From: Raphanus sativus
Taxonomy: Eukaryota > Streptophyta > Magnoliopsida > Brassicales > Brassicaceae
Assembly (NCBI RefSeq): GCF_000801105.2
Contig: NC_079511.1
Location: 18,251,792-18,315,791 of the forward strand
DNA: 64,000 bases
Reading direction: 5' to 3'
The position numbers and the translations under genes are program-made. Within the stretch, counting starts at the first letter, position 1; every line of letters begins with the position of its first letter. The notes under the pieces were generated by a model, which was given only the letters and a program-made list of their open reading frames with translations, did no database searches and was not told the DNA's origin. Below are positions 21,868 through 33,286 of this stretch, in pieces.

Positions 21868-23033
21868 ACTAGAGATTGACCTGCACGCCTGTACGGGTAT
21901 TAACTTTTACATTTTTATAAAATTTAATTAGTTTTCCATGATTAATATTATATATTTTATATTGTCATAATATAATAAATTGTATAAATATTTTAATATT
22001 TTTAGATTTCTATTCATCATAATTGAACCCGAATCAAATAGAGTAATTTGGTTACTTTTGGTTATTTGTTTTTTTTATGTTAAGTTTAGTTTGAATTCAA
22101 AATATCCGAACTGAATCGGTTAATATTGTTACTTTTGGTAAAAATATCCGAACCGACCTCATATACATTAGTTTTTGGATATTTGTAAGTTTCTATCTAT
22201 TAAAACTGAATTCATCTAGACTTGGAAAGACCTGATTCGAAACCCACATGAAAATTTACAATTTCAGAATGGAGGCTAGTTTCAAAACTTAAAAAAAAAA
22301 CTAATACCCAAAAGAAATAACTCGTATGTGACATATACCCGAATGTCTATGTCTATGTCTATGTCTAACTGGTTATGTAAAACAAATAAAAAATAATCTC
22401 TTAACCATTTTAAATTCTTGTCACAAATATTCAAATATGTCAAATTATTATAGTTGATGTGTAAAATAATTGTTGTCCAAATATCATAGTCAATATAATT
22501 AATGAAGTAGTTAAAAAGTAAAAAAATGAATGTAACAGATAAAATAAAAAAATTGAAAACAAATAAGTTATGTTTTGTAATTTTTTAATAAATTATGTCA
22601 ATTTATTTAGTAAAGAAAAAAATGAAGTGGTTAGAATGGATTAGAAATATATTGAAAATCTGTAAAAAAAATTGTTTAAAATAGGAAAGTACTCCCTCCG
22701 TTTCAAATTATATGTCGTTTTGGAGCAAAATTTTCGTTTCAAAATAAGTGTCGTTTTATGATTTCAATGCAAAATTTATTGACTTTTTAATCTAATCTAT
22801 TTTTCTATTGGTTGAAATCTAATTAGGTGTATTGGTAATGATGTTTTTATCTAGTAAATATACAAAATTAAATGTTTTATTAATCTGTGTGCTGAAGTCT
22901 AGAACGACAAATAAATTGAAACGGAGGGAGTATTATTATGTACTGATATTCATGTTACCAAACAATTCTCATTTATACTGATATTCATGTTTCCAAACAC
23001 TACTCATTTGTAATTCTATTTTAATAATATAGA
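21868..23033 (-). mobile_element. Non-autonomous Helitron
   Basis: The minus-strand 5' end is TCTATATTATTAAAATAG at 23033; the 3' end has an imperfect GC hairpin (CCCGTACAGGCGTGCAGG) followed by ...CTAGT ending at 21868. The flanks are A on the 5' side and T on the 3' side, the A^T target expected for Helitrons, with no target duplication. No rep/helicase sequence. Subterminal repeats containing TGTTTGGAAACATGAATATC occur twice near the 5' end. A Stowaway MITE sits inside. Confidence 0.72.
22692..22930. mobile_element. Stowaway-like MITE (Tc1/mariner)
   Basis: 239 bp with terminal inverted repeats CTCCCTCCGTTTC and GAAACGGAGGGAG, flanked by TA on both sides (22690-22691, 22931-22932). This is the classical Stowaway terminus and target duplication. 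No coding capacity. Confidence 0.9.
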
Positions 23034-23198
23034 TAATATCGGCCATAAATGTACCTGGTATATACGACATTAACTGAATAAAATCTTTTAAGGGTAGAAA
23101 CTTGCTCTTCAATCCATACGTTTACATATTTTTAAAAGTTCCTATAATATTTCATATCATATTAAATAGCAAACATGTGATCATAATAAATGTCATAT

Positions 23199-23756
23199 GA
23201 AATGGTAGTGAAATATTGTGCGTACGCGAAAACCCTAGGGCTCTCGAGGGCGATCATGGAGGCGATTCAGATCCAGAATTTTCTTTGAAATTCTGATCCC
23301 AAACTGATTAACACGACCATTGTCGGTGATCAGCATTCCCCGCTTCTTGTTCTCTCTCTCGGTGATTCACTCTCTCTCGATTGCGTATCCGCCACTCTAA
23401 AGCTCTGCAACGCCTTGCCTCGCTACGGATTCACAAGGACACATCTCCGGCACGCCAACGATCTGTCTCGCGGTGAAGTCTCCGTTTTCAGATCAGCATA
23501 GTAACCTTTGTTACGCTCTCTGATCTATTCACCAACTGACGTAAAGAGCTTCCACTGTCTCAATTACGTCACGTTCTCTCATTGGTGTTCTCTGACGATA
23601 ATATTTATTGGCTATATTGGATCGATCGTTGTTTATCCTGTCTCCGACGTGCTGCTCCTTTGACACACGTTGTTTCAATTATAAAACAGAGTCTTCCTCT
23701 GTTCTGCTCTGTTTTTGGTACGGAAAAACAGAGTACTGACTTGAGAGATTTCTAAG
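23199..23756 (+). promoter_or_regulatory. LINE 5' leader / internal promoter region
   Basis: The 558 bp between the target duplication and the ORF1 start are richer in GC and CT than the surroundings, with CT-rich blocks around 23350-23400. LINEs carry their promoter here; no specific factor site can be named. Confidence 0.5.
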
Positions 23757-25481
23757 ATGGGATCGTCTTCTAGATTCACGTCTACTCATATGGTAGATAT
23801 CAAGGGAAAGGGAATCCTTTATGAGGATAATGATGAACCTATTCAGCTCATTGATCAGGATGAGAAGCAAGCTATCAAAGAATTCAAAATGTCTTTAATT
23901 GGGAAGATCCTTAATCCAAAGAAACAAGATGTAGAGAAGCTAATTCATTACATGCCTAACAGTTGGGGTGTTCAGGATCGAGTAACGGCAAATGATCTTG
24001 GGAATGGGAAGTTCCTTTTTAACTTCACCAGTGAAGAGGACATCAAACATGTACTTCAACAGGGTCCTTTCCATTTTAACTACTGCATGTTTGTGCTCGT
24101 AAGGTGGGAACCAATCATACATGATGCTTATCCTTGGGTCATTCCATTCTGGGTGACTATAACCGGCATGCCGCTACACCTATGGATCGTTGACAATTTG
24201 AAAAGAATTGGGCAACGTTTGGGGCATGTTGATACCATGGAGCTGGAAGAGGGACGGATGCTGATTGATGTTGATACACGAAAACCGCTAATATTCAGCA
24301 GGAAGGTTGCGTCTAAGGGTGGAGAAGTGACAATTCAGATCAAGTATGACCTTCTCTTTAAACACTGCACAACTTGTGGGTTCTTAACTCATGAGAAAGA
24401 GTACTGTCCAACGAAGACGGAGGTTCAGCAGCTTGTACGTGTACCTCCAGCTCAAATGCAACCTCGTCCAGCGGTTTTTGATCGGGTTCAAAGACCATTT
24501 GAGGAAGATGATCGACGACCAGTGATGCGCAATGACACAGATAGGTCTCGGTCCATACAAGGTGGTTTCAGAGAGGCTGGCTCTCGGATGAATGTTTCTC
24601 CTAGGAGGTACCAGAACAGGTTATCTTATCAGGAGAAGGAATCCTATAACAATCGCAACTACAACCAAAGACCTTCATATAAGGATAGAGTATTGAGGAA
24701 AAGGGATGATCGTAACTCTCGAAACAGCCGTCATGGTCCATATGATCGCAAGGACGAGTTGGAATGGCGAGAGAAGCGCAGACACCATGTTCAGTTGCCA
24801 ATGACATCTGAGTCTCGAGACATAGTTCCTTATGAACATGGATCAAGAATACAAGCTATCAGAAGAGGAAATGGACCTGATGATGCGGAACCGCTACAGA
24901 TCATGCGTGTAGAAGTTCAGAATTCTGGGCGTGTGGAATCTGCAAGTAAGAAAATCGCAAGCAAGATTGTGACCTCAACCCATGACAATGTTACCATTCG
25001 GAACATTGCCCCACGATCTCTTACTTATTCACCGGATACAAGTCCTCCCAAGGATGCTGTTATCATTGGTGCGTTAAATGGTATGGAGATCTCCGACTCT
25101 TTTGTGGAGCCAGAAGCGACTCATTTTGATGATGATGTTGAGATGGACGATTTATTGGGCGATGATCTCATAGAGATGGAACAAGGAGATTACTCTAGGG
25201 CGCAACAAGAGGAGAAGCTGGAGAGAACCGGAAAAGATGTGTCTAGAAAGAAGACCACAAGTAGGAAGTCGGCCTCCAAAAAGAATGCTCCATTGGGTAT
25301 TCAAAATAAGAAATTTTCTTTTCTTCGTCGTGGATCACCTAGACCCCGTTCTACTACACCGTCGCTACCATCTAATGGGGAGGGCGAGAGTGGGAGGCAT
25401 ACAGGAAGGTACAAGGGTACTGGTTCGTCTAAAGTGAATGGTTTGATGAGTTCCAAAAACTCATCAAAACATTTCCCATGA
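23757..25481 (+). CDS. LINE ORF1 protein (DUF4283 + CCHC zinc knuckle)
   Basis: 574 residues. The N-terminal half (about 40-195) reads as the DUF4283 domain typical of plant LINE ORF1 (FKMSLIGKILNPKK ... FNFTSEEDIKHVLQQGPFHF ... WVTITGMPLHLW). It is followed by a C204-X2-C207-X4-H212-X4-C217 zinc knuckle (HCTTCGFLTHEKEYC). The rest is basic, Arg/Asp-rich and probably disordered. ORF1 proteins bind the LINE RNA and act as chaperones in the ribonucleoprotein. The ATG at 23757 is the first in frame. The stop codon overlaps the ORF2 start as ATGA, suggesting coupled or reinitiated translation. Confidence 0.9.
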   Translation: MGSSSRFTSTHMVDIKGKGILYEDNDEPIQLIDQDEKQAIKEFKMSLIGKILNPKKQDVEKLIHYMPNSWGVQDRVTANDLGNGKFLFNFTSEEDIKHVLQQGPFHFNYCMFVLVRWEPIIHDAYPWVIPFWVTITGMPLHLWIVDNLKRIGQRLGHVDTMELEEGRMLIDVDTRKPLIFSRKVASKGGEVTIQIKYDLLFKHCTTCGFLTHEKEYCPTKTEVQQLVRVPPAQMQPRPAVFDRVQRPFEEDDRRPVMRNDTDRSRSIQGGFREAGSRMNVSPRRYQNRLSYQEKESYNNRNYNQRPSYKDRVLRKRDDRNSRNSRHGPYDRKDELEWREKRRHHVQLPMTSESRDIVPYEHGSRIQAIRRGNGPDDAEPLQIMRVEVQNSGRVESASKKIASKIVTSTHDNVTIRNIAPRSLTYSPDTSPPKDAVIIGALNGMEISDSFVEPEATHFDDDVEMDDLLGDDLIEMEQGDYSRAQQEEKLERTGKDVSRKKTTSRKSASKKNAPLGIQNKKFSFLRRGSPRPRSTTPSLPSNGEGESGRHTGRYKGTGSSKVNGLMSSKNSSKHFP

Positions 25482-28400
25482 AGACAATCAGTTGGAACTG
25501 TCGAGGGATAGGGAGCGACCTCACAGTTCGACGCCTTACGGAGATGTGTCAGAAGCATCGCCCAGGACTTGTGTTCCTTTCTGAAACGAAGAACAAGAAG
25601 CTGCTGTTGCAAAACATTCAGGCTGATTTAGGATTTGATCGTTTGTTTACCGTTGAGCCACTTGGTCTCAGCGGAGGTTTAGCTCTTTTTTTTATGGATG
25701 AATTTCAAGTTAATGTTTTATTTTCAAATAACAGAATGATTGACATTGAGGCAGTAATTGATGGAATAAAAGTCTTTATGACGTTTGTTTATGGGGATCC
25801 TGTACTAGAACGAAGAGATCAAGTTTGGGAACGTCTTACGCGTTTCTCAACAACAAGAACTGGACCTTGGTTTATGATAGGAGATTTCAATGAGATTACT
25901 GGTCATAATGAAAAAGAAGGAGGTAGACAACGTACTGATAGCTCATTTCTACCTTTCAAGCAAATGCTGAGCGACTGTGGGATGCTAGAATTTCCATACA
26001 CTGGAGACATGCTATCATGGGTTGGTAAGAGAGCAGGGAGAGTAACCGTAAGATGTCGTCTGGACAGAGCAGTAGGAAATGCAGACTGGCATGATAAGTT
26101 CCCTCATTCGAAGACGAAGTATATGAGGTTATGGGGTTCGGATCATCGTCCGATACTTGCTGATATCCTCAAAAAACCATCCAGGAGATCGAGGAAATTC
26201 AAGTTTGACAAAAGATGGTTGGACAATGAGGAACTGAGACAAGTTATATTAGAGGGATGGAAATCACCTGATCTTTCTCCCAATGCTTCTATAATGGAAC
26301 ATATTGCCAGTTGTAGGAAAGCATTGAGCGAGTGGAGGAGACAAAATAATATCAACTCTGCAAAACTGGTGGAAGAGCTTAAAGAAAAAGTAGAGGGTCT
26401 ATATGCAGATGATAATGCCACAACTGAGGAAATTGCAGCGGCTTTGAAGGAGCTTTCTGATGCTCTTAAGGCAGAAGAAATGTTCTGGAAACAAAAGAGT
26501 CGCGTATTTTGGTTGAGAGAAGGAGATCGTAATACGAAATTTTTCCATGCCTTAACGAAACAAAGGAGAGCAAGGAACAAGATCACTCAGCTACTGGATG
26601 AAAATGGAAATATTGTGGAAGATGAAGAAGGATTAGTAGCCATTGCTACTAGTTATTTTAGACAAATCTTTGAGTCTTCTAATCCACATGATATTGAAGA
26701 AGCTCTATCTGAAGTTCCTACGACAATAACGGAGCCAATGAATGAAAGTCTTACAGCACCGGTATCGGAGTGGGAGATTAAATTAGCACTCTTTGCTATG
26801 CATCCAGAAAAAGCTCCGGGACCAGATGGGATGACTGCGCTGTTTTACCAGAAGTTCTGGGATATAGTAAAGGATGATTTAACTCTTATGGTTAATAAAT
26901 TCCTTACTGAAGGGATAATGCCAGATGGACTGAATGAGACTAATATTTGTCTAATCCCAAAGACAACAAAACCTAATGAGATGGCTCAGTTTCGGCCTAT
27001 TAGTTTGTGTAACGTAAGTTACAAGATTATCTCTAAAGTCCTATGCCAGAGACTTAAAAAGGTATTGCCAGAATTAATATCGGAAACCCAGTCAGCCTTT
27101 GTTGCTGGAAGACAGATATCTGACAATATTATGATTGCTCAAGAGATGTTTCATGCTCTAAGGACCAAGCCAAGTGGGCGCAACAAAAGAATGGCTATTA
27201 AAACAGATATGAGTAAAGCCTATGATAGGATGGAATGGTCATTTATTGATGCTGTGATGAGAAAGATGGGTTTCTCAGAAACATGGATCACATGGATAAT
27301 GAGATGTATTACGTCGGTACAATACAAAGTCCTCATGAATGGGCAACCAAGAGGAAATATTATCCCAGGAAGGGGACTACGACAAGGGGATCCTTTATCT
27401 CCTTTCATTTTTATTCTATGCACGGAAGCGCTCGTTAGCCTTCTTAATCATGCAGAGAACCAGGGAAAGATAACGGGGATGCGCGTTACCCGCGCGTGTC
27501 CATCGGTATCTCACCTACTATTTGCTGATGATAGCCTTTTCTTTTGTAAGGCGGAGCCCCGTGAATGTGAAGAAGTAATGAAAGTGATCAGGATCTATGG
27601 TAAAGCATCAGGACAATGTATTAACTTTGATAAATCCTCCTTACTCTTTGGTAAGAGGATTAACGCAACCACAAGGCAAGAGATCAAAGATGTACTTGGA
27701 ATACAAAATGATGGAGGGATGGGGACTTACTTGGGTATCCCAGAAGATATTAGTGGTTCAAAATGCAAGCTCTTTGCCTTCCTAAAAGACAAATTAATGC
27801 ATAGAGTGAATGGCTGGACAGGTCGTTGGCTCTCGAAAGGTGGGAAGGAGGTATTGATTAAGTCCATTTTGCTAGCTCTCCCGACGTATGTTATGTCTAC
27901 TTTCCTGCTCCCATTGGAGATATGTGAAAAACTTGCCAGTGCTATTGCTCAATTCTGGTGGAGCTCAAATCCCCCAAAAAGAGGAATACACTGGTCGAAA
28001 TGGGAGAAAGTTTGCCTACCGAGAGAAGAAGGAGGGATTGGATTTCGTATGATCCATGAGTTCAACTTGGCATTATTAGCAAAACAATTATGGAGGCTAA
28101 CACAAACTCCGGATTCGCTGGTCGCCCGGGTCTTAAGAGGAAGATATTACAGACTAAGCTCGCCTTTGCGAGTAAATTCTGTAAATAGTCCTTCTTATGT
28201 GTGGATTAGTATTTCCGCTGCGAGGGAGCTTTTGTTGTTGGGAATAAGGCAGAAAATACATTCTGGTTATGAGGTGAAGGTGTGGGAGGATCCCTGGATT
28301 CCAATGACCCCTGCTAGGCCGGCTATACCTATAGCGCCAGTTATGCATCCAAATATGAGGGTGAGTGATCTTATTAATCAGGAGTTGAAGGAATGGGATG

Positions 28401-29560
28401 TTGATTTACTGGAACAATATGTCAGCCCTGCTGACATACCCCTTATAAGGAGTTTGGCCATAAGCACAACGCATAGGCCTGACACGTTTTGCTGGAGCTT
28501 CACAAAAAATGGACAATATACAGTCAAGTCGGGATATTGGGTTGCTCAAAATCTTCTAAAGGATGCAGACGAAAAACAAGTGCTAGAGCCAAGTATTACA
28601 AAGCTTCAAGCCTTTGCTTGGAAGATAAAGGCGCCGAAGAAAATTTGTCACCTTATATGGCAATTGTTAACTGGTCAAGTGGCAGTAACGAGAAACCTAG
28701 TAAGGCGAAATATTAGATGTGATAATTACTGCCCAAGATGTGGTGAGCCAGAGGAATCAGTAACACATGCTATTTTCGAATGCCCACCTGCTCTACAAGT
28801 TTGGCTACACTCATCAACTCCAACGAGTCCTGCTGTTTTTCCAACGCCAAGTATATACACGAGTATGAACTACCTCTTCTGGGAAAAGAACGGTACATTT
28901 GAACCAGATCAAGACAGGGATCCTTATCCCTGGCTGATTTGGTATATTTGGAAGGCTCGAAATGATAAACTCTTTAGGGGCATAGACAGAGATCCTCTGG
29001 AACTAGTTCGATATGCTGAGAGTGAGTGTCAAGCTTGGTTTAATGCCAATGAAACGATACCACCAGTGGTACAGGAGAGTAATGCAGAGGAACCTCAAGT
29101 CATAAGCTTGGGGAATATTTGTTTGCTGGATGGATCATGGACATCTCAGGCTCAATTTAGTGGGTGTGGATGGGTCTGGTTGGACAGCAGGGGAGTCACG
29201 AAACTCATGGGATCACAGAACATCCCCAGAAGAGAATCAGCTCTGCACTCAGAAGTGGGAGCACTGCGATGGGCGATGGAAAATATGCTTCAACATTCAA
29301 TTTGCCAGAACTTTGGAACAGACTGCAAGGACTTGATTGCTATGATCAAGGAACCTCATGCTTGGCCAAGTTTTGCTACGGAACTAGAGAGGATAGAGAC
29401 ACTGCTCATATGCTTTCCAGACTTCAAGATTTCGTATATTCCTAGAGCGCGTAATCAGATTTCAGATTTTTTAGCTAAGACAGCTAGATCCTTCCATAGG
29501 AAGTTACATTTTATTGGTTGTTCTATTCCGGTCTGGTTACCTAGACCACCTCAAGCCTGA
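25478..29560 (+). CDS. LINE ORF2: endonuclease, reverse transcriptase, RNase H
   Basis: 1360 residues, one open frame. Domains in order: APE-type endonuclease (about 1-230; N7, E36, D136/N138 in GDFNEI, SDHRP with D222/H223); reverse transcriptase (about 440-760; FRPISLCNVSYKIISK, KTDMSKAYDRMEW, GLRQGDPLSPFIF, catalytic FADD at 682-685); zinc-binding region of plant LINEs (about 1050-1110; WKIKAPKKICHLIWQ, CPRCGEPEESVTHAIFEC); and C-terminal RNase H (about 1215-1345; DGSW with D1218, ESALHSEVGALRWA, FGTDCKDL, and RARNQISDFLAKTAR). The protein nicks the target and copies LINE RNA in place. No stop, frameshift or lost catalytic residue was seen. Confidence 0.93.
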   Translation: MKTISWNCRGIGSDLTVRRLTEMCQKHRPGLVFLSETKNKKLLLQNIQADLGFDRLFTVEPLGLSGGLALFFMDEFQVNVLFSNNRMIDIEAVIDGIKVFMTFVYGDPVLERRDQVWERLTRFSTTRTGPWFMIGDFNEITGHNEKEGGRQRTDSSFLPFKQMLSDCGMLEFPYTGDMLSWVGKRAGRVTVRCRLDRAVGNADWHDKFPHSKTKYMRLWGSDHRPILADILKKPSRRSRKFKFDKRWLDNEELRQVILEGWKSPDLSPNASIMEHIASCRKALSEWRRQNNINSAKLVEELKEKVEGLYADDNATTEEIAAALKELSDALKAEEMFWKQKSRVFWLREGDRNTKFFHALTKQRRARNKITQLLDENGNIVEDEEGLVAIATSYFRQIFESSNPHDIEEALSEVPTTITEPMNESLTAPVSEWEIKLALFAMHPEKAPGPDGMTALFYQKFWDIVKDDLTLMVNKFLTEGIMPDGLNETNICLIPKTTKPNEMAQFRPISLCNVSYKIISKVLCQRLKKVLPELISETQSAFVAGRQISDNIMIAQEMFHALRTKPSGRNKRMAIKTDMSKAYDRMEWSFIDAVMRKMGFSETWITWIMRCITSVQYKVLMNGQPRGNIIPGRGLRQGDPLSPFIFILCTEALVSLLNHAENQGKITGMRVTRACPSVSHLLFADDSLFFCKAEPRECEEVMKVIRIYGKASGQCINFDKSSLLFGKRINATTRQEIKDVLGIQNDGGMGTYLGIPEDISGSKCKLFAFLKDKLMHRVNGWTGRWLSKGGKEVLIKSILLALPTYVMSTFLLPLEICEKLASAIAQFWWSSNPPKRGIHWSKWEKVCLPREEGGIGFRMIHEFNLALLAKQLWRLTQTPDSLVARVLRGRYYRLSSPLRVNSVNSPSYVWISISAARELLLLGIRQKIHSGYEVKVWEDPWIPMTPARPAIPIAPVMHPNMRVSDLINQELKEWDVDLLEQYVSPADIPLIRSLAISTTHRPDTFCWSFTKNGQYTVKSGYWVAQNLLKDADEKQVLEPSITKLQAFAWKIKAPKKICHLIWQLLTGQVAVTRNLVRRNIRCDNYCPRCGEPEESVTHAIFECPPALQVWLHSSTPTSPAVFPTPSIYTSMNYLFWEKNGTFEPDQDRDPYPWLIWYIWKARNDKLFRGIDRDPLELVRYAESECQAWFNANETIPPVVQESNAEEPQVISLGNICLLDGSWTSQAQFSGCGWVWLDSRGVTKLMGSQNIPRRESALHSEVGALRWAMENMLQHSICQNFGTDCKDLIAMIKEPHAWPSFATELERIETLLICFPDFKISYIPRARNQISDFLAKTARSFHRKLHFIGCSIPVWLPRPPQA

Positions 29561-29856
29561 GTAATAGAATAGCCGTTTGCCGTCAAAAAAAAAAAAAAAA
29601 TAAATGTCATATATAATTGACATAACTTTGAAGTAATGAGCAAACATTTGTGTTAACCAAGATCAAAGTATATAACTGATATATTTATATTTAATGAGAT
29701 TTGCATTCACTGGAGTATATAAACAGTATAATTTTTTTATGGTAACAAATCTTATACTGTATAGCTTATTACGAATAACTAAAAGTTGATTACAATAGGT
29801 ATTCCCTTTTATTGCCTAACAATTTCCCTAGATCAAGCGTGGGTAGTTACTCATCA

Positions 29857-30527
29857 TCTATCTTATTAAAACAGAAACATTCTGTTAGACCTAACATTTA
29901 TTTTGTAAGTTTTTAAATTAAATACACATTTATACTTTATAGTTAAATATACATTAAATCACTAATGTTCATTTCTTTATACTATTATCCATGTTTCCAA
30001 ACAATATACTTATTTCTTTATAATACTATCAATGTTTCCAAACAATATACTTATTTCTTTATACTATTATCAATGTTTCCAAACAATATATTTTTATACT
30101 ACTATCAATGTTTCCAAATAATACAATAATTAATCTTAGTTATTTTATATCTATCATTTTCTCTTTAAAATTTTGTAGAAACGTCATAATTTCATAAATT
30201 GCAAAATAGTGAACTTTAAAATTTCGATTATTAGATTACAAATTATGAAACTATTACAATTTAAATCCAATTAGATTACATATCGGTCATCCATCAGTTC
30301 AATCGGTTAGTCTCGGGTTTTAGTGATTTTTTAATATGAATATTTTAAAAACATAAATTGAATTGTCAGATCTGCGGATTAACCGGTATAATCACAATCG
30401 GGTTGAATTTAAAAATACTGATTTAAATACACACTCTTTAAAAATTACCAAAATATTTGTTAAATTATTAGTAAAATTTTTCATCGTAAAATATCCCGCG
30501 CTTCAAAAGCGCGGGTCAAAATCTAGT
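29857..30527 (+). mobile_element. Non-autonomous Helitron, copy 1
   Basis: 671 bp. 5' end TCTATCTTATTAAAACAG; 3' end a perfect 9-bp-stem hairpin (CCCGCGCTT / AAGCGCGGG, three-base loop) followed by TCAAAATCTAGT. The flanks are A and T. Four tandem copies of a unit of about 37 bp containing ATGTTTCCAAACAAT lie at about 29965-30120. A close copy is at 42105-42789. No coding capacity. Confidence 0.88.
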
Positions 30528-31976
30528 TGCTAGATTAAAGCGTACAGAACTTAATACTTGCGTTAACATTGAATGTATTATAATTTATTTAGTGAAAAAG
30601 TTCAATGGAAGCAAAACCGAAGAGAAACGATTCCTAAACTAATATTAGAGGCTTTAATCATTGTTTGCCTTGATCTGATTAAATTTAACGCTGGAAAATG
30701 ATCTTATCGGTTTCATAGATGCATACACTGCTTGTGTTAATTTTGAAAAGTACATAATATGATTTTTTTCCTCAATATCTCAATGTATAAGCGCCAAGAA
30801 GCAAATCTAAAATGATATATAACATTTTTACCAAGTTCATCATAAGTTTTTTTTAAATACACAGAACATAGAATATACCAATTTATATGATAGTGTTTTG
30901 TTTTTATATTTATAGACCAGAATGTTATAAGTAGTCTGGTAATATATTCTGAATTTTTTAATTTTCTAATACGAGCTAAAAAGGATTTATATACTGTATA
31001 TAAATATATGTATTATTGTATGTGAAGGCTTTGCTTCAGACTATAAAAAATTATATGACATTTCTTTCTTTCACACTATAGAAAGTAACCCATAATTGTT
31101 ATAAGCAATCTGCTAAGAAAATTTATATTTTATGTTGTTTTATAAGGCGAAGCTCAACGTACCATGACTTTCATATATGTAATTTATTGTATGAATTTTC
31201 TTGATTAGAATTTGGTATGATGTTTATTGTGTTCCAACAAAGAAAATTGGTATGATGTTTCTTCTTCATAGTTCAACACTTGATCCGATTAAACCTAAGA
31301 AATTTTCACTATTGTTTTATATAGAGTGATGACAACGAATGCTAAGAAGTTTTATAGTGTGCTTGCATGCACATAATGAAAAAATGCGTATGATCAGGTG
31401 TGAAAGACTCACCATAAATGAGTTAAAACCATACATATACAAAAAATACAAAAAACGATTCGGTTTATCAAATGATTTAATACGGTAGTCTAATGGCAAA
31501 ATATGTAAATAGTCTAGTTATGAAAGGGTTAAGATAAAAAAAAAGCTGAGAAATCTTATTATGACACATAGGCAAAATGGCACAAATGTAAATAATCTAC
31601 TTTATTTATTTTTTTTATTTTGCTTCTCCTTTAATAATAAGGGGATTGGTAAACTATCTATAACTAATGTACTTTTGGATAAGTCCAAAACTTAATGACA
31701 ACCTTTTTAAATAGATAAAAATTAGGATTCTAAATTAATAGATCAGATGTTACAAAATCGTCTATGTAGCTAACTATACAAACCCTGTTTTACTAGTATT
31801 ACACGAAAAATATACAATCTGTAAACCATATAATATAGCGAACACTTATAAGAATTTAACATAGGTTATACAAATAATTTTACAACATATATGGCTAATA
31901 TTATTAAAATAATTTTATAATGGTTTTATGTTAATTATATTCCCAGTATATGGCTAATTGGTTATTCTTCCAATTA
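30528..31976. other. AT-rich intergenic DNA
   Basis: No gene seen. At 31645 on the minus strand a Helitron-like 5' end (TCCCCTTATTATTAAAGGAG, preceded by A) points leftward; its 3' end was not found with confidence. Confidence 0.4.
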
Positions 31977-32485
31977 TCCTCCTATATATTAAAAGAGAAG
32001 TACAAACGCCACGTGGCGCTCACACAGTTCTTCTCACGAAAATTCTCGCGTTTCTATTGCTCGAATTTTTCTAATTATTCTTTTTGATTTATTTTTATCA
32101 TCGACCTTTTAATTGGAAAGTGACATTAATTGTCAAACGCACTAATTATTTCTTGGGCAAGAATCGTAATCAATGTCGACCATTAATCATAGCTTGCAGA
32201 AGAATTTTAATAAATGTCGACTAATCATTAAATGTCTTAATGGGAAATACGTTTTATATTTTATTAGAAAACTAATTATTATCAACATACATTATTTATA
32301 TTTTTATTAGGAAACTAATTATTATCAACATACCTTTTTTATATTTACTACTTGCGCAAGTTTCGCATCGTATAAAATGCATATTCGTGATTAATTTTAC
32401 TAATTTATTATGTTTATCTGTTAAAATATTATGATATTTTAGCTTATCATGCAAGCTAAATCATTGAGAAACGTCCACCAATTTA

Positions 32486-32496
32486 CTATATATAAG
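32486..32496 (+). promoter_or_regulatory. Possible TATA box for the captured exon gene
   Basis: CTATATATAAG stands about 145 bp upstream of the putative ATG and about 20-30 bp before sequence that could be a short 5' exon. It is suggestive only, given the AT-rich context. Confidence 0.25.
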
Positions 32497-32638
32497 ACAT
32501 TCACAGTAGAAGAAACGAAGCAACTGACTTTTTATTCTGAACTTTTTTATGTTGATATTGTTTTTGTTATTTTACATCATTAAACTTTTATATATACATA
32601 TTTCATCATAGCTGACTTTTCTTTTGGTTTATATGCAG

Positions 32639-32983
32639 ATGTCCTATTATAACGATTTCACCACGATGCAGGTTAATTTTTTTATCTCTCTATATGATTT
32701 GATTAATCGTAGATTTATTTGAAGCAAGATCATGACCGTAATGAAGACATGATCAGAAGTGCTCTTCGTGCTATCTCATCGTTGGATCGAATCAGGTTCT
32801 CTTTCCATTTTATGATTTTTCCTCTCTTTTACGTTAACATTCAAACTAATCTGTTCTTTTTTTTTCTCATTTAATTAAATGAACAGTAGAGTGGATTACA
32901 GCCACAAGTTCAAGAGCTTAATGGCTGAGATGAAGAGGTCTGAATCATTGTGGGGGAAGTATCAGACAATCCGCAATGAGTAA
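32639..32983 (+). CDS. CAND1: Chimeric spliced ORF with CAND1 C-terminal exons (captured fragment)
   Basis: Three exons join in frame: 32639-32671 (MSYYNDFTTMQ), 32713-32795 and 32887-32983, with GT/AG introns of 41 and 91 bp, giving 70 residues and a TAA stop. Exons 2-3 encode KQDHDRNEDMIRSALRAISS and YSHKFKSLMAEMKRSESLWG, ending YQTIRNE. I recognise these as the extreme C terminus of plant CAND1 (cullin-associated, NEDD8-dissociated protein, a cullin-RING ligase exchange factor), including the last intron. Exon 1 is not recognised and may be acquired. An AG directly precedes the ATG, so a further 5' exon is possible. The fragment covers only about 60 of over 1200 CAND1 residues, so it cannot supply CAND1 function. 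Whether it is transcribed is unknown. Confidence 0.65.
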
Positions 32984-33286
32984 AAAGAGTGTATGTTCTG
33001 TTATTTACATGATGAACCATAAAAGCTATCGATAATGTTATAGCCTTGTTTTTTTCAATTTTAAAATCAGCAACAAGTCTGTTCTTTTTTCTTTTTGCCT
33101 TTTAAATTTTCTTTTTGTGGCGAGGGATTTTATAGCCTTGTTTTATTTGGCTTTTCAATGGTTGCTGTTGTGCTTTCATACTTATGATCGAATTTTAAAA
33201 ACGAGTAGAAACGTTAACTTGGTGGTCTCTCGGAAAGTGAAAGCCTGAGAAGTTTGGACTGTATGAACTATGAATTGCTAATTTCA

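Larger units (their letters stand above)
23199..29600 (+). mobile_element. Full-length L1-type LINE, apparently intact
   Basis: 6402 bp: 5' leader, ORF1, ORF2, very short 3' UTR and a 16-A tail (29585-29600). The perfect 12-bp target-site duplication TAAATGTCATAT occurs at 23187-23198 and 29601-29612. Both ORFs are open and all key catalytic motifs are present, so the element could be young and perhaps still competent. A related fragment is at 20688-21205 and a more distant 5'-truncated copy at 44162-45866. Confidence 0.92.

Noticed and set aside
26143..26586. A 147-codon minus-strand frame
   Set aside because: It is the reverse shadow of LINE ORF2, which is fully explained by its own domains.
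21316..31645. A single large leftward Helitron from 31645 to about 21316 containing the LINE and other insertions
   Set aside because: The proposed ends have plausible motifs, but the 3' end (CTAGC/CTAAT) is not a clean CTAGT, and the span would require several nested insertions; I cannot support it without comparison to a consensus.
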